NCBI RefSeq assembly: GCF_027580225.2
Contig: NC_073340.2
Span: forward strand, 22,142,001 to 22,206,000
Length of the DNA: 64,000 nucleotides
From: Misgurnus anguillicaudatus
Taxonomy: Eukaryota; Chordata; Actinopteri; Cypriniformes; Cobitidae
Direction: 5' to 3'
Of the stretch, positions 1 through 16,104 are shown one piece after another; the stretch's first letter is position 1; every line of letters starts with the position of its first letter. The notes under the pieces were generated by a model. The model was not told where the DNA came from, searched no databases, and worked only from the letters and a program-made list of their open reading frames with translations. Both the position numbers and the translations under genes were made by a program.

Positions 1-371
1 AAGGGACATAATTGACTGTGACACTCAAGATGGCTACCAGGTAAGCAGTTCTTATTTTTTCTCTCCAGATAAAAGTTGAAATTTTGTTTGTCATAGTACC
101 TAGACAACTTTTTAGTTCTTATTACCGAAACATGAGTTTGTAAATGCATATATTTAATCTAATATCATGTTGTGGTAATGATAATTTTTAAAAATGATAA
201 TCTAAAAAAATTAAATAATTCTATAGGAAATATTTTTTTAAATCCTCTAAAAATAATGGTTATAGTAAGTTCAGACATTAATCTTATATGTGCAAAAAAA
301 ATTGTCTTCAATGGCTTTTTAAAAAATCTGATGCTGAACACCTTCTGAATCTGGATTTCGTGAGAATCACC
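1..371. repeat. 3' part of a DNA transposon with terminus GGGTGATTCTCACGAAA (copy 1)
   Basis: This stretch matches 53112-53490 closely and, in inverted form, part of 45060-45973. It ends at about 371 with TTTCGTGAGAATCACCCA, the reverse complement of the left terminus of the other two copies. The left part of this copy is outside the window. Near its start is ATGGCTACCAG followed by GTAAGC (ATG at 30), which looks like a start codon with a splice donor. It lies in the last intron or 3' region of kctd2. The superfamily is not assigned because no clear target duplication is visible. Confidence 0.7.
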
Positions 372-449
372 CAACTTTGTCAAATCTTGTTGCTTCTGAG
401 ATCATTTGAAATCTTTATAAACCTATTAAATTTAAAAAATTTGTCTTAC

Positions 450-5158
<4,709 letters not shown>

Positions 5159-5350
5159 GTTTTCGCAGCACAGTCAGTTCCGTCTTGATCGCTAAATTCC
5201 GTTATTTAGCGCTCTGCACGCGCCGTTACGCGAAGCGGGCTGGGCTCAAACGCGCTGATAACGACGACAAAAGCGTTGGAATGTGTTAGTAACGCGCACA
5301 CGAGGCGACATAGTTTACAATCCTCAAAACGCTAGGCGGATCTGTTTTGT
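5159..5350 (-). promoter_or_regulatory. kctd2 5' UTR and CpG-rich promoter region
   Basis: The block directly upstream of the kctd2 start codon is CpG-rich (for example 'gcacgcgccgttacgcgaagcg'), unlike the AT-rich DNA beyond 5350. It contains an inverted repeat GCTAAAT-N6-ATTTAGC at 5191-5210. No TATA box is evident. The promoter assignment is inferred from position and composition; the transcription start cannot be placed. Confidence 0.5.
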
Positions 5351-5372
5351 TTATACAAACGACCCATGTAAG

Positions 5373-5650
5373 CTACAAATATTATGGGTGAGAATGAACA
5401 TATCGTTTCCGTGTTAAGATAATGCACGATTGACAAAATAAAAGTCTGGATTTAAAATAAAAAATAAAACTCTTATATATATATATAAAACGGGGATTTA
5501 TATCATTACATTTTGTTAGATAATTAACTATTAGATAAAACTGTTACAAGTTAATGCTATAATTTCAAGACATTTAATAAATATTATGGGTGGGACTCAG
5601 CATATCCTTTCCGGGTCCGGATAATGCATACTTGACAAAATAAAAGTCTA
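5373..5650. repeat. Directly duplicated ~75-bp unit upstream of kctd2
   Basis: Positions 5375-5447 and 5577-5649 share 'aaatattatgggtg', 'catatc', 'tttccg', 'gataatgca' and 'ttgacaaaataaaagtct'. The two units are in the same orientation, about 202 bp apart, with AT-rich DNA between them. It is a local direct duplication in the intergenic gap between kctd2 and hexdc. Confidence 0.7.
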
Positions 5651-5742
5651 ACATTGTTTTTTTTTTGACGTTTTTATTTCAGGCATAATGCTAGAGTAAG
5701 AAGAGATGTTAGTACTTCAACATTAGATCTTAACTTATTTAA

Positions 5743-6100
5743 AGGTGCAGTGTGTAATTTTAAAAAGGATCTCTTGACAGAAATGCAAAATAATATACAA
5801 AACTATATGATCAGGGGTGTATAAAGACCTTTTATAATGAACCGTTATGTGTTTATTAACTTAGAACGAGACCTTTTTATCTACATACACCAAGGGTCCC
5901 CTTACATGCAAGTCGCCATTTTGTACCGCCATTTTTCTACAGAAGCCCTTAACAGACACATTTTTTGACATGTTTATTCAGTGGCGGCTACCGTAGCTTT
6001 TCTATGCGTTTCAAAAGCGAGGGGTGAGCAGTGGATTCAGCCATTGGTTGCAATTCGCAACCTCACCACTAGATGCCGCTAAAATGTACACACTGCACCT
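5743..6100. mobile_element. TTAA-target MITE (AGGTGCAGTGTGTAATTTT ends)
   Basis: The left end AGGTGCAGTGTGTAATTTT and right end AAAATGTACACACTGCACCT are inverted repeats. TTAA flanks both sides (5739-5742 and 6101-6104), as expected for a piggyBac- or Kolobok-like insertion. Non-coding. It lies between the kctd2 promoter and the 3' end of hexdc. Confidence 0.85.
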
Positions 6101-6158
6101 TTAAATTGGCAATCGTTAAAATTAAACAATGATTACATGATTAAACAAAGACTTATAA

Positions 6159-6168
6159 TTTATTTATT
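6159..6168 (-). terminator. hexdc polyadenylation signal cluster
   Basis: On the minus strand ATAATAAATAAATT contains the AATAAA hexamer about 125 bases past the hexdc stop codon. Choosing it as the used signal is an inference. Confidence 0.45.
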
Positions 6169-6287
6169 ATCAAAACACAAAAAATTATTTAAGCTCTTTC
6201 TGCTAGTGGTTCACAATTACAAGATGTTAATTTACAGTACAAACTGAATATAACAAAAAACATTCAAATTAAGCTTATTGACCAGCT

Positions 6288-9200
6288 TTAAGATACAGAT
6301 GTAGTGCAAAAACCTACATCATTTAAAACAGATTCAATGTCTTTCAATAGGATTTGCAGAGGCTCCAGCACTGGGGTGACGTGTTGGTCCAGCCATTCCT
6401 GTGCTGTGTAATCGGAGTATAGCAGACGCATCTCTTTCCTCACCTCTTGCACCATGATGTCAACACCATCAATAATCCTAAGTGAAGAGTAATGAAAAAT
6501 ATATTTTAAGAAATATATAAATGCTTATGTATCTGGTCTGCACTGTTCATTAAAAAATGATTAATTATAGACTTACCGTTCTGCTTGTGTTTTAATTTGT
6601 TGTGCAATAAGTGGGCTAATTATCTTCTTTTGTTTGTGGTAGGGTGTGAACCAGCCCCTCACAAACCTATTGTGCAAGAATAAATACAAGATTTTGGTGA
6701 GAAGCTGTAGTTTACAAGCTGTAGAAGCAGTATTTGCATAGCAATCTTTTAGCCATACACTCACATGCTGTTCTGAAAATTTCTAACTTCTGCAGACTCC
6801 AGCATAGATGTCAGTTTCACTATAAGTTCTGCTAGTTTCGCCCCAACAAAAGAGGAAGACATCCTGGAAGGCAATCTGGGACACAGAGGCCAAAAATATT
6901 GTAAATGAGCCTTTTTTAAAGTAACCCATGGGGTTTGTTTGTGTTACACTCTCTCAATCCTTTTTCTCTTTTAGGACATGAGTATGAATATATGGTACCT
7001 CTCCGTGTCTTCTACTTCCACCGTGCCAAGTTTATCATACACTTTTTTCTGAGCCTCTTCAGTGAAGCCACCTAAATCACAAAATATTTTATATCATATG
7101 AATATAACACATTAGTACTATTAGGTATTTAATTTCCCTAAGTTTGCAAATTTTGTGTGTTTTGATTAAAATGTCCATGCAGTTTCCTATCCATATTAAT
7201 ACTAATAAAATGCAATTGATAATAGTTACAGTAACACTGAAAACTCCAAAAGACAGACCATGAAGAAGGGTTTGCAAACAAGAAGCCAAAGAGGGCAGGC
7301 TCACAGGCATCAGTTCACACAAAACCGACAGGTGGTCGTATCTAAAGCAGAAACATAATGTTGTTGTCTCGGCCCATAATCATATTCAATTTCAATGATA
7401 GCCACAAGTCACCAAACCTTTGCCATCCAGTAAGTGCAATTCCCTGTAGCTCAATGCCAGCTGAAAGACCGGATGCCACTTTGAGCCATTGCACGTGGTT
7501 GTCCACATGCCTCTGAGTGCTGGTCACGCAAGTATGTACAGTAGTGGAGCCCTTAAATGAGCTGGCAACCCATTGTTGTGACATACCTGCAGACTTGTAC
7601 AATTCCATTCGCATAACTAGAAGAAATGATTTCAAAAAGATACATTTGTTGTTATACATCAAGATCAAGCCTTTGGGTAAAAACAATGTTTGAACTGCTG
7701 AGGCAACATAACAGTGTTGTCTACATCAAGAACAGGACTGTAGTCCCACAACATTGGTTGCACCAATCCAACAAGGCCGCTTTCTGGAATAAAGTTATAA
7801 TATAAGCAAAGTGTTTCTTCCAAAATGTAACAATTATTTCAAAGGATGGTAATTTTGCTTGCCTTTAATAATCTTAGGTGTCATGGATCTGAGCATATCA
7901 TCCCACATGATCAAATTAAGTTTCGGGACTTTCTTTCGAATGCCTTTTGCCACCTTAATGACATGCCTAAGGAAAAGCTGGTGATCATTATGACCTGGAG
8001 CACTTAACCACTGTTTAGACTCCTCTCCAAGACCAAGCATGTACACCTGTGTAAATATACAAATGTATATTATCAATAGGCAAATATAAAAAGCACCCTT
8101 AATTTGGTGATACATCATTGCAAAGAAAAACTGACCTCAAGGTCATTGCTTAGTGGCAGGATAATAACCAAATGGCAGTAAAAGTAGTTCACCACAAAAT
8201 TAAAATTAGCCCATATTTTACTCACCCTCAAGCCATCCTAGGTGTATATGACTTTCTACTTTTAGCCAAACACACTCAATTATATTAAATAATATGCTGG
8301 CTCTTTTCAGCTTTGTAATGGCTATGGATAGTGCCCCCGTTTGTAAAGCTCCAAAAAGGACATGCATCCATGAAAAACTAATTTATACAGTTATTAAATG
8401 TCTTTTAGGGTGAAGCAATGTGTTTTTGTAACGTTGGGCCAGAGAACTCTATTGTGAAATTTCATGTGCAGAGACCCCTTGCCACTATTTTCATTTTTAG
8501 GTAGACTATTCCTTTAAAACATGTATTTTTTTCATTAACTAACTGATAACTTCTGTAGTACAGATTTGGGCTGTACCTCATCTGCGCCGATATGCAGGCT
8601 GGTGCTTTTAGGGTGGAGTTCCATGACTTGACGTAGCATCTCTTGCACCAACTTAACACCTTGATCACAATGTGGATTCAGGGTGCCCAGACAGTAGTCG
8701 ACCTCCCGCAGCTTTCTAAAGACCTCATGCTTCAGTACAAACTGATTGAAAAGATTTGAATGTAAACTTCATTTTGATTTTCCATATCTGATCTTTACAT
8801 ACCAATGGGGCATTCAGGTTGATAATAAAAGGTCATGTCAGATTTGATTTTATATTAGCTCTTTCTCAGTGTAAATTACAAATGTTAGTTACTTCCAAAT
8901 GTCCAAACGTCTGCACAAGAGGAATGATCTCCAACCCTCTGCTACTGGCAGCTTCCTGGATAGACATGATCTCTTTACGGCTGTAATGAATAAAAGAAAC
9001 GTTTAAAATCACACGTTGAAGGGGACATATCTTGAAAATCTTACTTTTTCAATGTGTTTGCATTTTATCAGCTCATTTGCATTTTACAGGACACACCCAA
9101 AAACGGCACACCTACAAGGTGGCAATTTTAACATGCTGTAAAAAATTATCTATATGGTATTTTGAGCTAAAACTTCACATTGTATGAAGTATTCTGGGGA

Positions 9201-9584
9201 CACCAAAGATTTATTTTACATCTCAAAAAAGTGAAATGTCCCCTTTAAAACAAACCATAATTTTTAAATATAACCTCACCTCATACCTTACCTGTATGGA
9301 GGCTGAGCCTTACACTGAATAACTTTCAGGTCACCCTCATAAGGAAACATATCTTCATACTCAATAAGCAAGCCAGTGGCACCAAGATCAGCAAATACCT
9401 GGATCAGCTTTAAAAACACAATCATGGTTGATTCCTTTAAGATTCACTTAAACCGTTAAATAAGCTAAACAATTATAACAGTAACGTTAGCTGTACGTAC
9501 CTCAAGTAAGTAGCCAATTCGAGGAGGTGCCCCTTTTAGGTCCAAATGGACTAACCTTTTACTATTGCGCAGTGACAGGTCCAT
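6288..9584 (-). CDS. hexdc: hexdc (hexd): hexosaminidase D, GH20 family, complete
   Basis: Twelve coding exons on the minus strand: 9501-9584, 9292-9398, 8893-8980, 8577-8741, 7863-8046, 7685-7783, 7418-7586, 7259-7341, 6999-7071, 6765-6863, 6577-6666 and 6288-6477. They sum to 1431 nt (476 residues and stop), close to the human protein. Hexosaminidase D is a nucleocytoplasmic GH20 enzyme that removes terminal N-acetylhexosamine, with a preference for GalNAc substrates. Visible family motifs are [20 protein letters not shown] (residues 9-28), [23 protein letters not shown], the catalytic Asp-Glu pair in LHIGADE (D147, E148), IMWDDML (about 194-200), PMLWDY (about 219-224), [24 protein letters not shown] and [11 protein letters not shown]. 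No signal peptide is seen, as expected. Intron 5 has a GC donor (AAAG/GCAAGC). The exon 6/7 junction (CATT/GTTTTT donor) was chosen because it restores the conserved reading QQFKHCMSQQW; it is the least certain splice site. The start was taken at the only in-frame ATG before the conserved N-terminus. Confidence 0.95.
8181..8513. mobile_element. TTAA-type MITE in hexdc intron 4
   Basis: The left end 'aagtagttcacc...ttactcaccctcaagcca' and the right end 'aggtagactattcct' plus TTAA (8514-8517) resemble the short palindromic TTAA MITEs elsewhere here. The left target is degenerate (GTAA). Confidence 0.6.
9020..9244. mobile_element. TTAA-type MITE in hexdc intron 2
   Basis: It begins AGGGGACATATCTTGAAAAT after a degenerate TTGA and ends 'aaaaaagtgaaatgtcccct' next to TTAA at 9245-9248. 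The ends form an imperfect inverted repeat. Non-coding. Confidence 0.65.
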
Positions 9585-10498
9585 AGCAGCAGAAAGAACA
9601 GCACAATAAAAAGATGCTCGCCTTAAAGACAATTTAATTCACACATCCATAACATCGGACTACACAATGTATGGACACTTTTATCGTGCTATGTTTCTCA
9701 TCTGAACAGTATTTATAATATATTTTGCTAACGCTCCCCTCTACAGTGAGGTCCAGTACGAGACAGACCGTCTGTTTACCATCCTTTTACTGTAAGTGAC
9801 AATGTAAAGTACGGCGGGAAATGTAGTTTTTTGGTGGATTTTAAACATACAGCAATACACACTAAAAACTACAAGCGCTATCCTTCCTGTTATAACCGGA
9901 AATCATGCAGTGCCGTTGTCATGAGCAATCCAGTCCCCTTCAAGTATCGTATTTTAAAATAAGAGTCGTTAGAGTGCCCGTCATTAAATTTTCAGTCCAT
10001 ATTAACCTAATTTACTTAAAAAATGTAAAAAATGAAAAATTGCCTTGCATAAATTTTAAGCCTTGTTTATATATTTTATAAATATGTATGCTTTTTGCAG
10101 GCATCCTGGGCAACAAAATGTGAGTATTAGCAAAAAAAAAAAAAAACATTAGCAAATGGCACACTCTAGCGGACAGTTTTATTCAAAATACATTATTTAA
10201 TTAACGATATCGGCTTTAATAGTCCTGAACAATATCTTATTTGATTATAATATTTTATAATATAATAATATTTATTTAATCATAATTCAACTTTTTATAA
10301 TAGACAAGGTCGTCTGTGGAAAAAAAAATATATTCAAAATGTGGACACATAAAACACGAAAGACGGTACATTTTGTGACTGTAGAAGTAACGTTACAAAA
10401 TTATCCCAACATATTTTCGCTAAGCAGAAGACAGAAGAGCCTTGCATCTCCACGAGGGGGCCTGATGCAGCAACACAGCAACATCAGCAGTCCAAAAG
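9585..10498. promoter_or_regulatory. Intergenic region between divergent hexdc and arhgap12
   Basis: This gap holds the hexdc 5' UTR and promoter near 9585-9720 and AT-rich DNA from about 9960 to 10340, including an A-tract at 10130-10145. No repeat with clear ends was recognised. The head-to-head gene order makes a shared regulatory region possible, but no element is proved. Confidence 0.4.
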
Positions 10499-10726
10499 AT
10501 GTTCACAGGACAGGCGGGAGTGCGCAGTGACGCGAACGCGCAATCACCCACAGAGAGCGATTGCGATTGGAAGCGAGGCGGGCGGACTGATCGTGTGTTT
10601 TGTGTTGCTGTCGCGCAGTATCTTTTAACGCAAGTGCGGAGGACCGCAAGTACAGGGAGCAGGAAAAGTTTATTACGAAGACTCTCCGAATAACGGGAAT
10701 GGCCGCTCCCAGATCTTCCTGAACAG
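10499..10726 (+). promoter_or_regulatory. arhgap12: arhgap12 CpG-rich promoter and probable non-coding exon 1
   Basis: A GC- and CpG-rich block contains an inverted CCAAT box (ATTGG at 10566-10570) and a GC-box-like GAGGCGGGCGG just after it. It ends at a good splice donor, GAACAG/GTCAGT, at 10726/10727. The next exon in the gene begins at 20582, again with 5' UTR before the ATG at 20655. The transcription start probably lies between about 10580 and 10650. Exon status is inferred from composition, donor and position; no transcript is available. Confidence 0.6.
10699..10722 (+). other. Short upstream ORF in the arhgap12 5' UTR exon
   Basis: ATG GCC GCT CCC AGA TCT TCC TGA encodes MAAPRSS. The ATG has G at +4 and G at -3 (GGAATGG), a fair Kozak context. 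It closes four bases before the exon 1 donor. If exon 1 is used as described, every transcript starting upstream carries this uORF. Confidence 0.45.
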
Positions 10727-13350
10727 GTCAGTATGCGCAGGTTTGCGTTCATTCCTATGCTTCAAAGGCGCATTGTTGCAAGCATAAAGAGTTGCATTGT
10801 TGGAACTGATTGTTGCACAGCGGTTTGCTACCTTGCGGCCAACCACTTCAACCGCGAAAGCCGCTTTTGGGGTCTGCGGTTGGGGAAACCGGTTTCAATG
10901 CTGCGGCAAAATGTTCCCATCGGGCTTTTCAGTTGCAATCATTTATTAGCACACACCACGGAATTCTCTCGCATTTAATTATTTAGATTGTTTAGACAGA
11001 ATTCAGTGTGTATTTGATTTATTTATTTCAATTGGCTTGTACGTATTAAGCGGTCATCTCATCAATTAATTAAAAAAGATCAAACGTTTCATTAAAGTTA
11101 TTATGTGAGGAATATTCGTCTTACCGGTGGCGTATTGTTTTTCTTCTTTGCTAACGATTATTCCGCATTGTTCTGACACATCACATCATTTGTTTCAAAG
11201 CGTTGTAATGTGTATCACTGCTGCATGGTTATCAGACACAGGTTATCATGGTTTGTACTTCTGTTCCGACTAAAAGTTTTTGAACCGAAACTACCATATT
11301 TGTCCCCTTCCCCCTTTCTTATACCGGCCTCGGACAGATCCTTCCTCCGGGAAGGGACAGCACAGGCAACCGCGATGATTGACCATTGCAGCCCCTACCC
11401 CAACAAAGACCGGTAACCAGTAGGAACATTCTTGCTGAGCTGGCTTACTGGGAGAATAGAGAACCTATAACAAGTTCCTAAATTAATAACAAGTGGAGAA
11501 GGGTCTAGTATGGACTATGAACCAACTCCATGAAATCAATCCCAATGATTGGAGAAGAAGGTTGTTCAATCTGTGAGACCAGATTGTTTATACCTGTTGC
11601 CGAACAGGCCATTCTGAGATGACACGCAAGTTTTAAACATAAAAAAACAGAAGAACATACGCAGAGACGTTGTGTTTCACAAAGGTTCTTTGTAGTGGAT
11701 AAAGGACTGCAAAAAATAAAGAAATGTTTTTTTAAAGGCATCACCATTTTGTGGCGCCTTTATTTTGTAAGAGTGCACCAACAAGCTTTCTGTCTGAAAG
11801 AAATTCTTAACAAAGTTAAATCAAATCCTTATAGAGTTTATAGCAGAAATAGAGTTTAAAAACCTGATATAGTTTATCATCTGCTAGGAAAAAATAGCCA
11901 CGAAATCTGGCATGGCATTACAAAGCGAAGTCACATAGACTTGGTTCTGTCGGTCCATCTCCCTCTCTCCTGAAACAAACTGCTAAAACAAAGACAATAC
12001 GCACGCTTTTTATTTTTATTTACATGGTTCTTTTCTAAGACCAGCATGTGAAAACTATTACAAAATAAGGTCGATGTTGCCTATCCTGTCTGCAAGGTCA
12101 CTTTGTGTTCACGGCTGCTTAGTGGCTGTGAGTGGATTAGACAAACAAACTCGTTTTATGCTGACTGGCTTTTGTCCAGCCTTGCTGTTTGTTTGTCCAA
12201 ATGAAAAAACGGGTTAACCATAAAGGGAGTCATTTGGTCTCGAAGGGAGTCAACAAAATGTAATGATAAAGAAACTTGTAAACGTCACACACCGTTAGAA
12301 ATTGATCTCAGTTGCATCATCCTGCAGTAGCCACATGTGACATCAGAAGCAGTTTATCAATCACATTTAAAAGCAAAGATTTCAATTTAGCTAAAATTTT
12401 CATGAAAGTCATATAATGGAATGAGAGGCTATGTCTGATATGCAAGTGATGGACATTTACTATATTTATTTAGTGTCAGTGTTTGTATTGTTCTAAAACA
12501 CGACTAAAAACATTCAGTTTCATCTGAGATCAAATTACATTTTCATTCTGGTGGTACTACATGTAAGTCACTATATTTAAATGTGTGTAATTGTTTCCAC
12601 AGCCACAATTGTTTATAACTATTTCAAGATGAAGATGACAATGTTTGTAACTTTGTGAGTGTAACCTCATTCAGTCTCAGGAGGATTGTCATAAGTGGAG
12701 ACTGCTGGGTATAAATTGTATCTGTCTGGAACAGATGTTTGAATTTGATGTGATTTAAACATTGTTTGAAGCCTCTGGATTATTTCACCAGATTTAGAGT
12801 CAAGCAGGTGGCTGTTTTTATAGGCAAATAGATGTTGATGCTCTATCATAAACCTCTTTTTGCCCTTTTCATAGTAAATTTATCACTGGCTGATTTGAAT
12901 GTAGGTCATATTGGCCTTTAGTGATTCTTAATGTGATGTAATGGCAAAGGCCACCATGAAACAATGCCTGATGTGATCATGTTCAGAGTGAAAATGTCAA
13001 ACACGCCTTAGTTCTCTTGGGAAAAGTGAGATCAGATTTTACACAGACATGAGTTTTCATACAAGGTCAAGACCAATAGTAAAGTGTTTGTAACCATCTC
13101 ACCCAGACATTGCCTTGATTTAATTTCTTGTTTGAATGAATGAACTGAATTAATCTCCAGGTTTATGAGATTTTATTCAGTCTGATGGGTGTTTTTTACT
13201 GGAGTGCTCCTGGTCGGTAAATATAAAAAGAAAAGTAAAATGTGTTTATTCATAAAGAACTTATCTCCTTCTTCTATATATTTTAAGCGTAATGTCAAGA
13301 AATTTTTCCCATGCTTTTACTGGGGCAGCCTTGAAAGGTCCTAGCATGTA
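10727..13350. other. arhgap12 intron 1, first part: no gene recognised
   Basis: AT-rich intronic DNA with no conserved coding segment or repeat with readable ends. The ORFs present are short, lack conserved motifs and do not line up with splice sites. Confidence 0.5.
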
Positions 13351-14062
13351 TAATTAAGGGGTATTCACACCTGTTTTGCTTGGTTCGATTGAATCAAACT
13401 CAAGTTCATTTTTCTCTTTGGTGGCGACCTTTTGGGCAGGTGTGAATGCAGTAATCGAACTTGGGTGTGGACCAAACAATCATAATGATACCCAGCTAAA
13501 GAGGTGGTCTCTCGGCCCGATTTTTTTTTTGGACCTGACAGGAGGTGTTCTAGTGGACTGTGGACCAATAACAGCGCTCGTCACATTTTTGTGGAGGTGC
13601 ATGTCAGGCTGCGCATAGCCTATGGGGTAGATCCTACATGGGACCAACCAATGAGTAACTTTGAGGTAATATAATAGATACAGTCTTTGGTACCCAAATG
13701 TGTCTCTGAAGTACTAATATGATCTCCTAGGTACAGATGTATACTTTTTGAAAGAGTACCTACCGCTAGGGCTGTCTCATTGCGATTGTTTAACCTCATT
13801 GCGATGATTTCAGATCACCGCAATGATTGCACATCTCTTTAAACAACACAAGGGGAGCTGCAGTGCCTGTATAAATGAGATCAGATGGCGCTCCTTAACT
13901 GACAGTGTAACTCAAAGCCATAGTCATTCAATACAGTGGAAAAACGCAGCATTAGTAGGATCATGTGTGAAAATTATTTCATGAACAAACAAAAAAATTA
14001 TCAGAATTAAATGTGAAAGCAATAAAACAGACAATTAATCGTCATAATCGGCAAAGCCCTAA
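13351..14062. repeat. Degraded repeat block in arhgap12 intron 1
   Basis: Part 1 (about 13360-13620) begins 'gggtattcacacctgttttg', a start typical of fish DNA elements, but no right end was found. A fragment at 13674-13760 resembles 51680-51830 ('ggtacagatgtatac', 'ctttttgaaag'). Part 2 (about 13767-14062) runs from TAGGGCTGTCTCATTGCG to 'ataatcggcaaagcccta', which looks like an old hAT-type MITE without a preserved target duplication. Confidence 0.45.
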
Positions 14063-15743
14063 ACAGGCAATTCATCATCATTATCCTCACAATTTATTAG
14101 ACAATTAACCACCAGCCAAATTTCATAACCGTGACTTTGGGACTTTTTTGGGCATCATTAAAAGTTGCCTGAAATCCAAAAAGTGAATTGACAAAACTAT
14201 ATTTTCTCCAAGCTTACATTTGTAGAGCTTTTGAAATTCAGTCAAATTAAATAGAAATGTGACTTCTGTTGAGATGACGACGTCAACCATCTTGCTGCTT
14301 GTAAATTTGAGAATCAGATTTTAATTTCTTCATGTGTTGGCTACAGCGACACTATGCTCACACCCAGAGGAAACCTTCCATCTGCTTCTTGTTTACAAAA
14401 GCTCCACTTTGGTTAGCAGTCAAGTCCCCAAATGGGAGGCGCATGGTGAAATAAAGTCCTTATGTGCTACTTTTCTGTTAAGTTTTGATGGGAGTTGTTT
14501 TAAGATGTTATTTTGAGGTTGGTGGCTACTAGCATTGTAATTTGTTTTTGTTGGTTTGAGTTGAATAGAGTAGTTTGGATAGCATAGTTTGAAGATTGGA
14601 ACTGAGAAAAAGAATGTCCAGGGTGCTCAGGGAGTTCAAAAAACAAATATTTGAAGGTGCTCTTTGGGATAGGGAATTCCAAATAAATATATCAAAAAGA
14701 TGAATCCAAGGCACTCTTCTTCAATGAAAAATTGTAAAAGCCTTTATTAAACTGGCTACTTCATATTAGAAAGTTAAAAATACATGGGGTATGGAAAACA
14801 ACCCACGCGTAGCGGCACAAAACAGCCTTCTTCTGGAACTGACTTTGTTTAGATGCAGGAATTGACCTTTAACTGTGACCAGTGACTTACATTGAAACAA
14901 TTGGTAAATATGTTGGCTGACCAGGTTGCCTTTATTGGTGTGTAGCTGGTGCACAATGTGTTGGTTTATTTCTTTAACCGTGTTCTCCATTACAGTCATT
15001 ACACAATTTATTTATCTAATAACGCATTAAAAAAGAGGCTTAGACTTTCCTCTTGTGGTTTGACATAACAGCGCGAACCATCTAACTGTGTATCACTTTT
15101 AGACTAATCCTGTGTGTAAATATGGATGTAATTGCTAGAGGGAGAAATGTACTATGTTTAGATCAGGGTACGGTTCATGGTGTCTTGGGGGGGGGCAGAG
15201 GCAGATTAGGGGAAGAGAAACAGGTTTGACATTAGAATGGAAGGTTGCATTTAGAGGAAACAAAACGAGTCTATGTTCAGATATGACTGGTTACACTTGC
15301 TGTTAATAAAATGTTTTATTTTTCTTCAGTATTATAACTCATAGCATTTTTACAGCAGACATCCTTTCACCAGATTTGATCTCTGTTATTTAATAGGACT
15401 CAAATGTGCACTGATAATGTAAAACTGAATATTCAGTTTCACTTTGGCACGTGTCCCTATTTGATCTCACTATGTCTCACAGTATCATTTCATCTCAACT
15501 CTATTTGAGTGTTTACCATTTGTGCTCTTTATCAGTCAGTGTTTTATTGTTCATTTCCATAACATTTCATTAAGAATTTCTTCACTAAAGAAAGTTCCCA
15601 TAGCTCAACTGGCACACTCTTAACCCTCATTATGTTTTAACCCAACTTAACCTAAACCCTGACAAATTTCCTCCATTACTCAAGTGTTTAATGCACGAAT
15701 TGCATGATTTCTCTCATTCAACAAGAAATTTATTTGAGCTTAT
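14063..15743. other. arhgap12 intron 1, middle part
   Basis: AT-rich intronic DNA. The segment 14600-14850 ('gtgctctttgggatagggaattcc' through 'cccacgcgtagcggcac') has the look of an interspersed repeat, but no second copy is in the window. Nothing else is recognised. Confidence 0.35.
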
Positions 15744-15747
15744 TTAA

Positions 15748-16080
15748 AGGGCACCTATTATGCAAAATCTACTTTTACAAGGTGTTTTGATATAATGTGT
15801 ATAGGCAGTGTGTGAACACAACCAGCGTACAATGAAAAAAAATCCACACACTCGCTGTTTTTTAATTTACATTAAACCAATGCAGTCTCAGTAGACTCAC
15901 GTTTTGATTCTCTTATCAATGTGAGGTCACATTGATAAAGCCCCGCCCACTTACAGTCTTGCGCTACCATAGTTTCCACCCTCAACAAGTTGTACTCTGT
16001 CTACTAGATTCTATTGCTTCAGACTGTATTAATCAGATCTCTTTTAACTGAAAGCGCTCACTTTTTGTTTGTTTGTTTGT
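15748..16080. mobile_element. TTAA-type MITE (AGGGCACCTATTATGC end), right end lost
   Basis: TTAA at 15744-15747 is followed by AGGGCACCTATTATGCAAAA. The same leader (AGGGCACCTATT) starts the element at 48376. It includes 'aatgtgaggtcacattgata'. No matching right end is present, so the element is truncated. Confidence 0.6.
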
Positions 16081-16104
16081 AAGGAAGTAAGTAGCTGTAG
16101 CTTA

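Noticed and set aside
7586..7615. Alternative acceptor for hexdc exon 7 at CTTCTAG/TTATGCG
   Set aside because: It would also keep the frame but adds nine residues (about FMRMELYKS) absent from the human protein; the TCTGCAG/GTATG acceptor gives the better match. It may be a minor splice form.
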